This document shows, piece by piece, positions 32,202 to 42,093 of a stretch of DNA of 42,093 nt. The translations under genes were made by a program, and so were the position numbers. The stretch lies in assembly GCA_015680685.1 (NCBI GenBank), contig MNCI01010753.1:721718-763810 (forward strand), written 5' to 3'. The DNA comes from Gnetum montanum (lineage: Eukaryota > Streptophyta > Gnetopsida > Gnetales > Gnetaceae). The number at the start of each line of letters is the position of its first letter. Position 1 is the stretch's first letter. The notes under the pieces are model-generated. The model made no database searches, was not told the origin of the DNA, and saw only the letters and a list, made by a program, of their open reading frames with translations.

Positions 32202-33078
32202 TGATGAGTGGTGAGGTACCCCTACATGCAACCATATGAATCATGAAGCGTTCATGCATGATCCGATCGAATTCTATGGACTTTATCATTTCTAGTGCGT
32301 TAAACCTTTAGGAAGTGAATCTAGCCTTAAGGTCAATCATTGTCTTCCCAATTACACTTGTGATGTTTGTTGGTATGGTTAAGTGTAACCAAGGCATCCA
32401 ATTTTTATCATTTTATGTTTTATAGCTTGGTGCTCAAAATGTAGATAAAAGGAATTTGATTAACTAAACTAAATTAACAAATTAACTAGCATTTAAATAA
32501 TTCTAACATAAGCATCCAATCCCACTTTCCACACACATCCTAAACCCATGTATTCATTGTTAGGCAACCAAGCACTATGCTAGTGGGCATACTAAGTGAT
32601 AACGCTACTCAGATTACCAAGTGAATACATGTTACACTCAAAGTGGTCGTACTTATGTGTGTNGAGTAGCGTTATCACTTAGTATGCCCACTAGCATAGT
32701 GCTTGGTTGCCTAACAATGAATACATGGGTTTNCAATGCATGAATAAAATAGCTAATCTATCTAAAGTGCTATAAGGTTTATTAGAAAGCTTATCTTTAT
32801 TGCCACACACATTGTCGTGCTTAGGTACAACAATGCTTGAATAAAGATCCATACACTCAATGACTCCTACTGCGGGCACTCACGGAAAAAAATTATAACT
32901 TTCAAATGGAAAAAATGTAAGAGCTCTACTACCACTACAATCTACTTATGCCATAAATGTAGCTACAAGCACATATTTATAGCTAACACATGACACAATA
33001 CCAACGGGACCTTGTTGATGCATGGTAAGATGCGTCAATGAGGCCTTGTTGATGTAGCCAAATTAATGTGACTCATCA
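32202..33078 (-). repeat. Element C 5' LTR (contains assembly artefact)
   Basis: It runs on the minus strand from TGATGAGT at 33078 to ACTCATCA at 32202, next to the primer site and followed on the right by the ATTCT duplication. TATA (minus strand) is at 32976-32981. It matches the 3' LTR at 16607-17507, except that about 100 bp (equivalent to 17055-17150) is replaced by a 69-bp inverted copy of its own sequence between two Ns. Confidence 0.88.
32663..32733. other. Assembly artefact: 69-bp inverted copy between two Ns
   Basis: The 69 bases between the Ns at 32663 and 32733 are the exact reverse complement of 32542-32610, which lies only about 50 bp away. The other LTR of C has no such inversion. 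A wrongly oriented small contig placed in a gap explains it. Confidence 0.88.
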
Positions 33079-33640
33079 ATTCTCTTGGTGAATTTTACCA
33101 ATTTTAATAACCCTACTTTTCAAGTTCCATTGTTTGGCCTTGTGAGGAAATGTGGATACCTTGACATCGAAAAAGTAGAGATTGATCTTGATACTGAGCC
33201 TTAGGAAAAAATTGATCATGGTGCTAGTCTCAGCAATATTGGAATTGATCTTGGTGATAATACCTAGTTGGAAATTGGTTTTGATTATGGTCTTTGGGTG
33301 AATATTAGTTTTTTTGGAAGGATGGATGAAATGATCAATTAATTGCTTGATGGAATCTACAAGGGAATCCATCTTCCCTTGAACTTTTAATCATTTTCCT
33401 TTTGAACTATGGGATAATTTTCTAATTTTTTCAGACATATCTTTCATGTTTTCCTGAATATTTAGTTTGATTAATAGAGTTATTCTTGAACACCTTTAAT
33501 TTCATTAATCTATTATTCAAGGGCATGTTTTCGCTTATTGACTTAGGACTTCATCATTCTCCAATGCACTCTCTTGATTCTCAACATTGATATGTCAAAG
33601 AAATAAGGCAAGGCGATGGTTCTTTGATCTCTTTGATCTT
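33079..33640 (-). pseudogene. Element B gag, N-terminal part
   Basis: The minus-strand open stretch 33076-33372 (98 codons; DSLVDSIKQLIDHFIHPSKK, then FFDVKVSTFPHKAKQW) and the Lys/Asn-rich text to its right read towards the gag segment at 16606. Removing element C with one copy of ATTCT brings SPREYLT and VHENKVKL into one frame. The first residues of gag are not identified. The right limit is approximate. Confidence 0.6.
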
Positions 33641-33984
33641 TTTTATGGGTTTTGAGATGGTTAATCAATTTTGAAAGAGGTTGGAACTATCATTAATGAA
33701 TTGATTCTTCCTATATCATTTCATGAAGATGCAACTAGCCTTAAGAGACTCTATTCACCCAAAAATATTTAATCTTTGGGCTTTAACCATACTTCATTTT
33801 TTGTTTTGGGATGACTAAATAATGAGTTCAAAAAATAATTTGTGAGTTTTTAAGGCTAAATATGACTGTTCATTATGTCCAAAAGGTTCAAATCTATTAG
33901 AAATAGCTTTTGTTTCATTGAAATTAGATATTGAAGTTGGAAATTATGGCATTTTGAAGTTGTAAAAAATTTCTTATTTTTCAA
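33641..33984. other. Unassigned AT-rich sequence
   Basis: It probably belongs to the leader or LTR of element B, but I find no primer site, TATA box or matching LTR to prove it. No coding signal is seen. Confidence 0.4.
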
Positions 33985-34065
33985 GACTTCATGAGAGATC
34001 ACCCATTCCAATCCTAGGCTAGGATAAGTGTGCTTAATTATATAATTTTTATCCCTATTGTTGCT
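33985..34065 (-). repeat. Degenerate 5S rRNA-like sequence
   Basis: On the minus strand TTAAGCACACTT, then a TAGGATTGGAATGGGTGATC block and GAAGTC line up without gaps with the plant 5S rRNA parts TTAAGCGTGCTT, GGATGGGTGACC and GAAGTC. By hand about 36 of 56 positions match in the best part, and most mismatches are transitions. It could be a 5S pseudogene, or the 5S-derived LTR of a Cassandra-type miniature retrotransposon. It is not a functional 5S gene. The comparison is from memory of the 5S sequence. Confidence 0.5.
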
Positions 34066-34139
34066 AACCCATCAAATTATTTTTCCATCAATTAACAAAA
34101 ATTTAAAATTTTTTTGTCACTTGATGAAAAAAAATTTCA

Positions 34140-34500
34140 TCACCTCTAGGTAGGTCTTTTCAATGTTGATGGTGTTTGCTAGTAGCTAGAGGAGGTAGGT
34201 TTTCATAGCATTAGCAATTGCCAAGGAAGGTAGGTTTTCTTGGTGCCATCGACTACCGAGAGAGGCAAGTTTTATTGATGGCAATAACTACCAGGAGAGG
34301 CAGGTTTTCTTAGTGTTAGTGGCTAAGCAATAACTACCAGGAGAGGCAAGCAAGTGTTCTCAACACTAGTGGCTACTAGGGAAGGCAAGTTATTTTACCA
34401 CTAGTAGCTATCAAGAGAGGTAAGTTTTCTTAACGGTGATAGTTGTTGAGAGAGGTAGGTTTCCTTAGTGTTAGTGGTTGAGAAAATAGTAGAGGATAGT
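34140..34500. repeat. Minisatellite, about 45 bp period
   Basis: About eight degenerate units contain GAGAGGCAGGTTTTCTTAGTG and GTTAGTGGCTACCAGGA-like parts, for example at 34245, 34290, 34335 and 34425. Spacing varies because some units are partial. No coding role is seen. Confidence 0.75.
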
Positions 34501-36876
34501 GGACAACAACATAGAGGGTTTGCATAATCATAGTAAGGCCTTGCTAAGTAGTAGCGTAGTGGGCCACACTAGGTCCCATTTAGTCCCCTAATAGTTGGCC
34601 ATAACTTTGTGTGGTTAGCTGACTGCAATGGATGGGCTGTAAGTCCCAATTGCGCAATGGTGTGACTAGCCAACCATGACACTACATGGCCAAGTCATTA
34701 GGCCCAATCACACAATGGCTGGCAATAACCTGTCCTACCATTGCAAGGTAGAAATTATTTTTTCTTTTATTAATTTTATTAATTATTATTATTATTTATT
34801 TTATTTTATTTTAATATTATATTTTATTAATTTTAATTATTGACAGCAAACTGTACATCGGATTTTGATGAAATTGGTATCATTGGTATCATCTCAAATA
34901 GCACTACCTTTTGGACTCATGATAACTCCAGTTCACTAGCCCTATTAACCAGAAAATTAATAAAAATTATCATTATGTTATATTTAATTACCTATTAATG
35001 CAAGTTGTAATTTTACTTTTTTCCTATCAACTTTGCCTTTCACTGTTGCTAGGTTTTTCATATCTTCCCTATAAATTTATGAAGGAGGAAGTCTTCTTTC
35101 AGATTATCTTTAAATAAAGCTTAGTAGTTGTAGAGAATTCTTATATAAAGTTGCATTATGAAACCTCCAAAGCATCTTGGTTAGTCTTCTCCTACCACCA
35201 TGTGTAGCCTTGCATTAGTTACTATTTTTTTACATAAAAATAATGTAGTTGATGGTTTTAAGTACCTCAAAACTTCTAGGTTGTTAGAGTTTGTTGTCTT
35301 TCCTATTTTAAAGCTTCTCATTGTAAAGATATTATAAGGCAATGATGGAATGCTTATCATATCTAGCAAAGTTCTCTTTCAAAAAATATTTTTTGGGAAC
35401 TGGTAATTACTCCTACGAACATTTATATGGTTCTAGGTTTTCACTTGGAAGAAAATCCTTTAATCCCTAATGTGCAATCTCTTGAATTTCAAGATTTTTT
35501 TCAAAAGAAGTTAATTTTATCTAGTTGAATTTATTAATGAAGTTAATTATGAATTATGTCAGTTCATATATAGTAAGATTTTAATGAGTGGCTAGTCTTC
35601 TTATGTTATTGCATATGCTATCTATATTCTTTAGGGTGCCAAAATTGGTAGGATATATGAATGGTATTTATCCTATTTTTTTGCTTTATTACTTGCCATG
35701 GAGCTTGCTACAGCCATTAAGAGAAATCATCAAAAGCCTTACACTATATGTTATGTGCCCCTAATCATGACTTTGATCTTGAGTTATAACACTACAACCA
35801 ATAGTCTTAATTGTTACAATCTTAATTAATACTATAAGTTTCTTAACGAGGAAAGAGTTATAAGGAGTTAGATTGAGATGCCAAAAAAGGTCAAGAATCT
35901 CTTACATAGGCCCATAATTCAGAAGGAACTAATGAGGTATATACTTTTTATTTTTAATTATATATTTTCCAGTTTATTGATTATTGCTCTTTATGGTATT
36001 TATGTGCTAGTGCACTTTGGGTTGCAAACTGAAGGAGATGCCAAGAAAGGAAATGTTAACAGTAACAGAATCTAGTTCCAAGGTTTATAATGACTACATA
36101 CCTCTCATTTTTCTAGCAATCATGCACTAAACAAGGTTCATGTGAATAGTGTACAAGTGGCAAGGAAAAAGAAAAGGGAAAAGAACCAAAGGTAAATTAA
36201 TTACCTAACAATTTTCAAATTTAGGACACTTCATTTTTTTTATATTGCTTCTATTTTATGTTGTAGATGTTCATGGGTCAAGGGTACTTTATCCAAGCGT
36301 TGGAAAAGGATTCCCCACACTAGTTTGGTTCTAAGTGAACTAGAACCCTGCCACTGAAATCTTCTCGGATATAGTCTCTGCGGATAACACTAGTAAATAT
36401 TTCTACTTTATTTGGAAGCACGTAGATCATATTTAGATCTCTTTCAATTGGTGTGTTTCCCTCAATTACCATTAAGGGCTCTTCCTATTTCTTAGGGCAA
36501 ATGGTGGTTGCTGTAGAAGAAGAACTTGTTCTTATTCATAGTCTTAGTGATTGAATCATTAAGAATACTCTACACTTCATATGTAAGGAGTTATAAGACT
36601 TAAGGGAGTTTCAATCTTGTGACTTCAAAAGTGACTATGAGTTGGTGTAGTTTGATGGTTCACCAACATTTTACACCATCCTTGAGAATGCTCCAAAACT
36701 TACCAAAAATATGGGACATATCTTAGGAAGAATGGAGTATGCTACTTGCTTGGCCTGATACTTGCTAAATCATGAGCAAATTCTCCAAATTGAAAATGAT
36801 CAACTTCATGTGAGTTTCCAGATCCCTCTTATTTTTCATTCTTATTTTTCTCTCTCTTTTTTTCACTTATAGCCCT
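34501..36876. other. Unassigned region with AT-rich tract
   Basis: There is a run of TTATTAATTTTA-type sequence at about 34752-34845. The rest shows no recognisable protein, LTR or RNA signal. Short open stretches (35181-35369 minus, 35878-36075 plus) have no motif. From 36460 to 36820 the plus strand reads loosely as protein with four stops, which is too weak to call. Confidence 0.5.
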
Positions 36877-37736
36877 TGATGAATCATGGTTTGTTAGGTG
36901 CTGATATCAGACCCTCGATATCAGGTATGCGATATCGTAGTCTGGTTAACAATATCGAATACATCATATCATGGTTCCTGTGTAAGCCTATAAATACCAC
37001 ATTTAGGTGCATAGGAAGGGGGGAGTAAGTCAGTATTAGAGTAGAGTATTTTTATCAAATTTCAATCCATTTTCAATTCTTTTCTTAGTGCATGCCCACA
37101 GTGTGATGATTGTAATTGTACAAACCCTTTATTCGAGTGTGATGTAGTTGGACATGCACATGATCGACAATAAATATTGAGATTACTCCATAATTACAAC
37201 GTTCACTTAGTTTTAATTATTTAATTATTATTGTTGTTTATCATTTTCTTAATTAATATTTCTTCACCATCATTTACTATTCTTGCTATTAAGTGTGGAA
37301 TGAGTACAACTTAATCATGAACATTTAAGTGTAACTACTTGGTAACCTAGTAGCGTATCTAGGAGCGCTCAAGTAATATGCGCTTGGTAATCCCAGAAGT
37401 AGTACATGAGGTCCAAGATGCATACAAATGATTAAGGATAGATGCTCATTGCACTTAGGCTAGTTTATATTTTATTTCTCATTGCATATTAGCTTACAAC
37501 AAGATTATTTTCCATTGTCTCTAGGAGCAACACTAGTTTAGGATCACATCATACACCTCACTCTAGACTAAACCATACATGATAAGCGAATACTAGTCTA
37601 GGTGAGAAGATAACAAACTACGATCAATGTGTAACTATCTAGATACCACAACCAGTCCATCTACAGAGTTCGACCGAATTGTGCATGAACGCTCGTATTT
37701 GTATGGTTGAGTGTAGGGGTACCTCACCACTCATCA
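36877..37736 (+). repeat. Element H 5' LTR
   Basis: It is 860 bp long, from TGATGAATCATGG to CACTCATCA. U3 contains GATATCG-type repeats (36903-36970) like those of the element A LTR. TATA is at 36989-36996 (CCTATAAATACC). The U5 end GGGGTACCTCACCACTCATCA-type sequence is shared with A and C. Confidence 0.85.
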
Positions 37737-37737
37737 T

Positions 37738-37756
37738 TGGTACCATTGTGAGGGAC
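37738..37756 (+). other. Element H primer binding site, decayed
   Basis: TGGTACCATTGTGAGGGAC, one base after the LTR, is a mutated form of the tRNA-Asp site TGGCGCCGTTGCCGGGGA. The spacing is identical to that in A and C. Confidence 0.85.
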
Positions 37757-37859
37757 GGTGCTAGTTATTTAGATTAGTTACATCATCCAAGATCACTGTA
37801 ATGAAGCCTTGGTGATATATCATTCAAAAAGAAGTAATTGCAATAAGTCACACACAAAT

Positions 37860-39910
37860 TCACAATAATGTCTCTCTCACAAGATTATGATAATGCAACA
37901 ACTAGTAAGGTAATTCATTGGAGAACCAACAAATTATATGATGATGAAGACGAAGTTTGGAGTAGTCAATCTTATGCAGGGGTCTCCTATGTACATAAAT
38001 GAAGTGAAAATTATCCTAACTCACAACTTCATAACCTACCTAGTGATGATGAATCCTTTCTAGCCACTAAGAGCCTAATGCATATACAAGAGGTTTTTTG
38101 AATATCCCGCAAGCATTGTAAGGAAAGCTGTCTACCCAGGCTTGATTTAAACAACTTTTCCAAGTTTTTAGGAGGCTATGATTTAGATTTGCAACATCCT
38201 TTATAAGCCTTACATGATGCCTATGTATGAAACAATATTGATAATGGGTGGCAAAAACTCAAGCTCTTTCCTACGATACTTGTTGGCCAAGCAAAAGTAT
38301 GGTACAAGTCCTTAAGACCAAAATCAATTTAACATTGGCTGACAATGGTAGAACTCTTTAATGAAAGATATCAAACCTACGCAAGAGTGTTAGCCTTGAG
38401 GAGACAAATCCAAGAATGGAAACAGGAACACCATAAACCCTTGGACATGGTTTTAGAAAGATACTATTTGTTGTTAAACAATTACCTAGGCTATGGATTC
38501 TCCGAGAAAAAGCTAATGCACCACATCATGGATGGGCTCCATAACGAAATATGGGAATCCTAGGGATGCATGCCTGAGGTAAACTCTATGAGCTATGAAC
38601 CCACCAATTCCAAGAGCTTATTAAGTGGGTAGAAAAAGAAGAAGGAGAAATGGATAAATGGGAGAATGTTGAAAGCTCTCAACAAGACCAAAATCTCGAA
38701 ATAGCAAAGGTTCATGATTATAAAGAGGAGAAATCAACTCACCTTAAGGAGGTGGAATCATCCTTGCCAATACTATAATCACTAGATGAAATTAAGGTAA
38801 AGATTAATAAGATGATGGAATGGGTGCATAAAAAGTGCGGAGAATATGCCAACATTATTAGAGGTGGAACTATGCTAAATCAAGAAACAAGACAGGACAC
38901 CACACAACAATCAGAATGAAGGGTTTAAGACAATAAGAATAGAGGCTCAACTACAAATCACCTGTATCAATGTGACATTTGCATGTACGATCACCCCAAA
39001 GGCCAATGCCCAATCTTGTCACATTTACATGAGCATTGGGGAGGGATGTTACATCCATATTTTGTACAGAAATACCAGGTTCAACCACTGTGGTGAAAAT
39101 CTCAATCGTGGAGGAGGCCACAATCAGATTGGTCATACCCTTCATACCATTCAAACCTAAGCACTTATTATGTCCAGCATCCTGTTTTCCCAATTGTGTT
39201 AACCTCCTCTACTTCAATGCATTGTTATCATTCTTCCGAGTACTATCCACCCATGTCCTCTCCAATAAGATCACCACCTCATGTTCCTTATACTTCTTCT
39301 TACCCTCAATGTTCTCATCCTTCACCTCCTTCTACATTGTCACTAGTTGTGCTAGAAGGGTTTGCACCATAGCATCAACCCATGAATGTTACTTGTGTTA
39401 CTACTATCAACAGCAGTGGAGGTCCTCCATAATGTTAAAAGTGTCATTTCTTTAGGCATGACCGTAGAAAGAGATAGCATGGTTCTGAACCCACTACATC
39501 CACCAACATAGCACAAGCCCAACGTTGTGGTGCATCCTTCTCCTTGAACTCAATGCCTTGTGGTACCTTATCAGGGCTATCAATTAATGCTCCAACAACC
39601 ATGCAGCCCAATGAATATAGCCATGTAGGAAGACATATCAATCCTTGCATACCATCTTATGATCATAGGTGCCATAGTGGATCAACTCCTTATCAATTAA
39701 CCACATCTTATAACTTGTCCTACTATGTCAACTTTAATCAAGTGTGTGAACCCCAATTTGGGTACATTACAACCACCACATACAAAGACACCCAATGGTT
39801 TGGATATGACCAGGTCCCAGTATTTCCAAAATGCATGGATCCAAGCCTTCCATTTATTAATTCTAGCCATGATCAAAAGTTTAGTTATGGGGGGTATCCT
39901 CCATTCTAAC
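37860..39910 (+). pseudogene. Element H gag
   Basis: The core is recognisable at 38130-38570: LDLNNFSKFLGGYDLDLQHP, NGWQKLKLFPTILVGQAKVW, then the open stretch 38345-38563 (MVELFNERYQTYARVLALRR, LNNYLGYGFSEKKLMHHIMD). A complete zinc knuckle C-X2-C-X3-H-X4-C stands at 38971-39009 (CDICMYDHPKGQC). The C-terminal Tyr/Asn/Pro-rich part is open at 39544-39909. The order and motifs match gag of A (minus strand 3290-5640) and C. Several stops are present. Confidence 0.82.
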
Positions 39911-40037
39911 AAGCACAATTAATAAATGTTTTTCTTTTTTTTTTTAATTTTATACTTTTTTGTTTTCTAGTTTTTCATCTTTCAATTTGTTGTTTTATCT
40001 TTTTATTAATTATTTCATCTTTTTATCTTTTTATGGG
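39911..40037 (+). other. Low-complexity T-rich end of element H segment
   Basis: T-rich sequence with repeated TTTTTATCTTTT lies between the last gag reading and the start of element I. No feature is recognised. Confidence 0.5.
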
Positions 40038-40921
40038 TGATGAGAGTGATTACTCTAGCGGTTACTCTAGTAGTTACTCTAATTATTAGAGTGGTTACTT
40101 TAGCGTTACTCTAGCAGTTATTCTAATTATTAGAGTGGTTACTCTAGTGGTTACTTTAGCAGTTATTCTAATTATTAGAGTGGTTACTCTAGTGGTTACT
40201 TTAGCAGTTATTCTAATTATTAGAGCGGTTATTCTAATGGTTACTCTAGTAGTTATTCTAATTATTAGAGTGGTTACTCTAATTATTAGAGTAGTTGCTC
40301 CCAAGTCTATAAATACAGTGCCTAGGGACATAATTAGGAAAAATTCTTTAGCAGTCAAGTAGCGAAACTCTTCTACTCTATTTGAAAGTTAGAGTATCTT
40401 CCAAGTGCCCATAGTAGGAGGTCTAAGTGTGGATGGATCTTTATTTGAGCATTATGTACCTAAGCACACCTTGTGTACGATAATAAAGATGAGCTCTTTG
40501 ATTCATCCTTGCAACACTTGAGATTTGTTTTCTTATGCATTTCTTTTATTTTATTTTCTAATGCATTTATTTTATTTTATGCACTTTACATTTCTATTAT
40601 TAGCATTGCAATTCATTTTGATCAATTAAGAAAATCGTTAAATTACACAAACACGACCACTTCGAGCATGCATGTAATGCTTGGCAACCCAGTAACAATT
40701 AGAATTTTGTAATCCCAATAGTGTTGCACTAGTTTAGGATGTGTATGGCAAGTGGGAACAGATGCTAGTGTTAAGATTAGTTAAAACTTAGTTAATGAGT
40801 AGTTAAGTTAAATTAGTCACTTAGTTACCTCTCTCCTTCCCTACTAGCACAGGACATAAAAACATAAAAGCTATAAAAATATATGCCTTAAGATTACTTA
40901 CCCATACAATCGTGACATACA
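40038..40921 (+). repeat. Element I 5' LTR, 3' end missing
   Basis: U3 carries tandem repeats (40044-40297), TATA is at 40308-40315, and the U5 part includes ATAAAAACATAAAAGCTATA near 40857-40876, the counterpart of element A near 5965-5995. The final 150 or so bases of the LTR are lost in the gap at 40922. Confidence 0.75.
40044..40297 (+). repeat. 45-bp tandem repeat with hairpins in element I U3
   Basis: The inverted repeat [AC][TC]TCTAATTATTAGAG occurs six times, at 40077, 40121, 40166, 40211, 40256 and 40277, a period of 44-45 bp except for the last. Between them stand GTTACTCTAGTG-like 12-base units. The array ends 11 bp before the TATA box. Open frames on both strands here come from the repeat and are not genes. 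Confidence 0.9.
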
Positions 40922-40922
40922 N
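40922..40922. other. Assembly gap (single N) replacing about 300 bp
   Basis: Left of N the sequence corresponds to element A near 5935, right of N to about 5625 (CACCTAGG). The 310 bp between them in A, including LTR end and primer site, have no counterpart here. Confidence 0.75.
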
Positions 40923-41096
40923 CACCTAGGTTTGAAATAGGAAACAATCGACGACATAATACACATGATGTTGATCCACCAGTCCCTCAACAAGTTCGAG
41001 TGGTATATATTCATCCCAATGAGTATATACTAGACTTCACCTTTATCCTCCATCAAGATGAACAACTGCGTTGGCGAGACCTAGAAGGTAACATAG
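40923..41096 (+). pseudogene. Element I gag N-terminus
   Basis: The plus strand reads YIHPNEYILDFTFILHQDEQ and LRWRDLEGNIVL, matching gag of element A near 5450-5560. It ends at 41096 where G2 begins. The open stretch continues by chance into G2 to 41212. Confidence 0.8.
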
Positions 41097-42093
41097 TGTT
41101 GGCGACCGTTTGGGACACGACTGCCAACAAGTGTCCTCGAATAGGATTTAGGTGCCTGTTGGTCTTTGGCAACACCAAGGCCTATATACCTCCAAATAAA
41201 CTTAATAGTTAATGTGACTATGTGTGTGTGTGCTGTTGCGATGTGTGGTTGTGAAAAATGAAACGATTGCATTATGTGTAAACTATAGATGACTTATCTT
41301 AAAGAGATTCAGCCAACTTTGCCAAGTACTGTGAGTTGTTGAGAGTTCCTATATTGTTCAATTGCCTAGTCTACACGGTCCTTATAATACCTACTTGTAA
41401 CAAATAAAATTTTGCAAAAACATTTGAACACAACTCCACGAATCTACTTCTAATTTTCCCCAAAGAAAGAGATAGTTCCACAAGAAAACTAGAAATAGAG
41501 CAAGATTCAATGGAAATAGACAAAAATGAAAGAAGATTTGTGTAGACCTCAAATATTTAAACAAGGTAAAATGACACAAGTAAACACTTTGCAATAAAGC
41601 TATCCCAAATTCAATATCTACGAATTGTTCAAACTTCCAAGGCTCAAATAAGTAATTTCTTCAAGACAATCCTATTATGCTACCAAAAAATTGTTGCGTA
41701 AACCACCACGTATGAGACTCCATTTTGGCTACATAATGGATGTCAACAATTGCATTCAACAGAACCTTCAAAAGACTTGACAATTTTTGATTGAAATACC
41801 ACAGAGATTCGCTTTAAAGATAAAAAGAAGCTATTTTGGTCCCATCAAAATACCAAAGATTTTCTGAATCCTCTTGACTATTGAATCATTCAACGACATG
41901 ACTACAAGCAGAGGCTCTCTTACAACGATCTCAATAGTAGTTCATATACGTTGCACAATAACAAAATTTACTACTAAAATGCTCTTAAGGCTTTTAAACA
42001 CAAGCGATTCTATGGCAAAATTTTAACAGAAAATTTCTATCGGGCAATAGAAATAATAAGAGCAATCTAAAAATCCCAAAATTACTTGCCAAG
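41097..42093 (-). mobile_element. Element G2: second copy of G, truncated by the window edge
   Basis: From TGTTGGCGACCGTTTGGG at 41097 to the window end it aligns base by base with 26197-about 27200 of G1, with frequent transitions and a few small indels. It interrupts element I gag directly after AACATAGTG. The bases before it are CATAG, the expected left target duplication; the right one is outside the window. No protein is coded in this part. Confidence 0.85.

Larger units (their letters stand above)
16607..33078 (-). mobile_element. Element C: complete but inactive Athila-like LTR retrotransposon
   Basis: On the minus strand: 5' LTR 33078-32202, primer site 32200-32183, gag, protease, RT, RNase H, integrase, an extra coding region, 3' LTR 17507-16607. 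It is bounded by an exact ATTCT duplication. Without the inserted element G1 (26197-30087 plus duplication) C measures about 12.6 kb. The gene order, tRNA-Asp primer site, zinc knuckle spacing and an extra downstream frame fit the Athila/Tat branch of plant Ty3/gypsy. In the first 98 aligned LTR bases I count 16 differences, all transitions, which means an old insertion. Confidence 0.92.
36877..40037 (+). mobile_element. Element H: Athila-like LTR retrotransposon, 5' part
   Basis: On the plus strand: 5' LTR 36877-37736, primer site 37738-37756, gag to about 39910. Element I then interrupts it, and any pol lies beyond the window. LTR ends TGATGA...TCATCA, primer site and gag all match the A/C family. 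The base composition and number of stops are like those of A and C. Confidence 0.8.
40038..41096 (+). mobile_element. Element I: Athila-like LTR retrotransposon, 5' fragment inserted in H
   Basis: The LTR starts TGATGAG at 40038 with a hairpin-repeat U3, a TATA box at 40308-40315, and an R/U5 region (40440-40920) similar to element A's LTR (reverse complement of about 5940-6440). After N at 40922 the sequence jumps into gag. Compared with element A about 300 bp (LTR end, primer site, leader) are absent, so the N stands for a gap. G2 interrupts it at 41097. Confidence 0.75.

Noticed and set aside
32691-32879. Minus-strand frame of 62 codons across an N
   Set aside because: Spans the inverted assembly artefact inside an LTR.
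35878-36075. Plus-strand frame of 65 codons with a hydrophobic segment
   Set aside because: Short, AT-rich, no motif and no neighbouring gene signal; expected by chance.
40095-40362. Open frames of 87 and 75 codons on opposite strands at the same place
   Set aside because: Both are read-through of the 45-bp repeat (period divisible by three) and give Ile/Thr/Val-rich text without a fold.
1-42093. CRISPR arrays, operons or bacterial genes
   Set aside because: No spaced identical short repeats with unique spacers and no prokaryotic gene layout; all repeats are tandem or retroelement-derived.

Overview
This is nuclear DNA from a land plant and consists almost entirely of old, nested LTR retrotransposons. 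I see no intact host gene, tRNA or intact rRNA gene. The Ty3/gypsy proteins, the tRNA-Asp-type primer sites and several kb of layered insertions point to a plant with a large, repeat-rich genome. LTR pairs differ at well over 10% of positions and every reading frame is broken, so the insertions are old. A gymnosperm would fit, but that is inference and I cannot name the species.

Layout. Element B (minus strand, a Ty3/gypsy element unlike the others) is the oldest layer on the left. Its pieces lie at 6662-7476 (RNase H and RT), 15146-16606 (RT start, protease, gag) and 33079-about 33640 (gag start). Three elements interrupt it. Element A (minus, 1-about 6661, Athila-like) cuts its RNase H. Element F (plus, 7477-15145) cuts its RT and carries gag and protease but no RT or integrase. 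Element C (minus, 16607-33078, Athila-like) cuts its gag and is flanked by an exact 5-bp target-site duplication, ATTCT.

C is the most complete element: two LTRs, primer site, gag, protease, RT, RNase H, integrase with DD35E spacing, and a further coding region downstream of integrase resembling the 'putative plant transposon protein' type. C is itself split by element G1 (26197-30087), which has TG/CA-type inverted ends, an exact CCTAC duplication and decayed coding sequence running to its very edge. A second copy, G2, starts at 41097 and runs off the window.

From 33640 to 36876 lies mostly unassigned DNA with a degenerate 5S rRNA-like stretch, a minisatellite and an AT-rich tract. From 36877 two more Athila-like elements lie on the plus strand: H (LTR, primer site, gag), and I (LTR with a hairpin array in U3, then gag start) inserted in H. 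G2 is inserted in I.

In origin gag builds the particle, protease matures it, RT/RNase H copies RNA to DNA and integrase inserts it. Here all are pseudogenes. Most damage is C-to-T or G-to-A change, as expected from methylated, silenced repeats. Six single-N bases mark assembly joins, several flanked by duplicated or inverted copies of neighbouring sequence that are probably artefacts.
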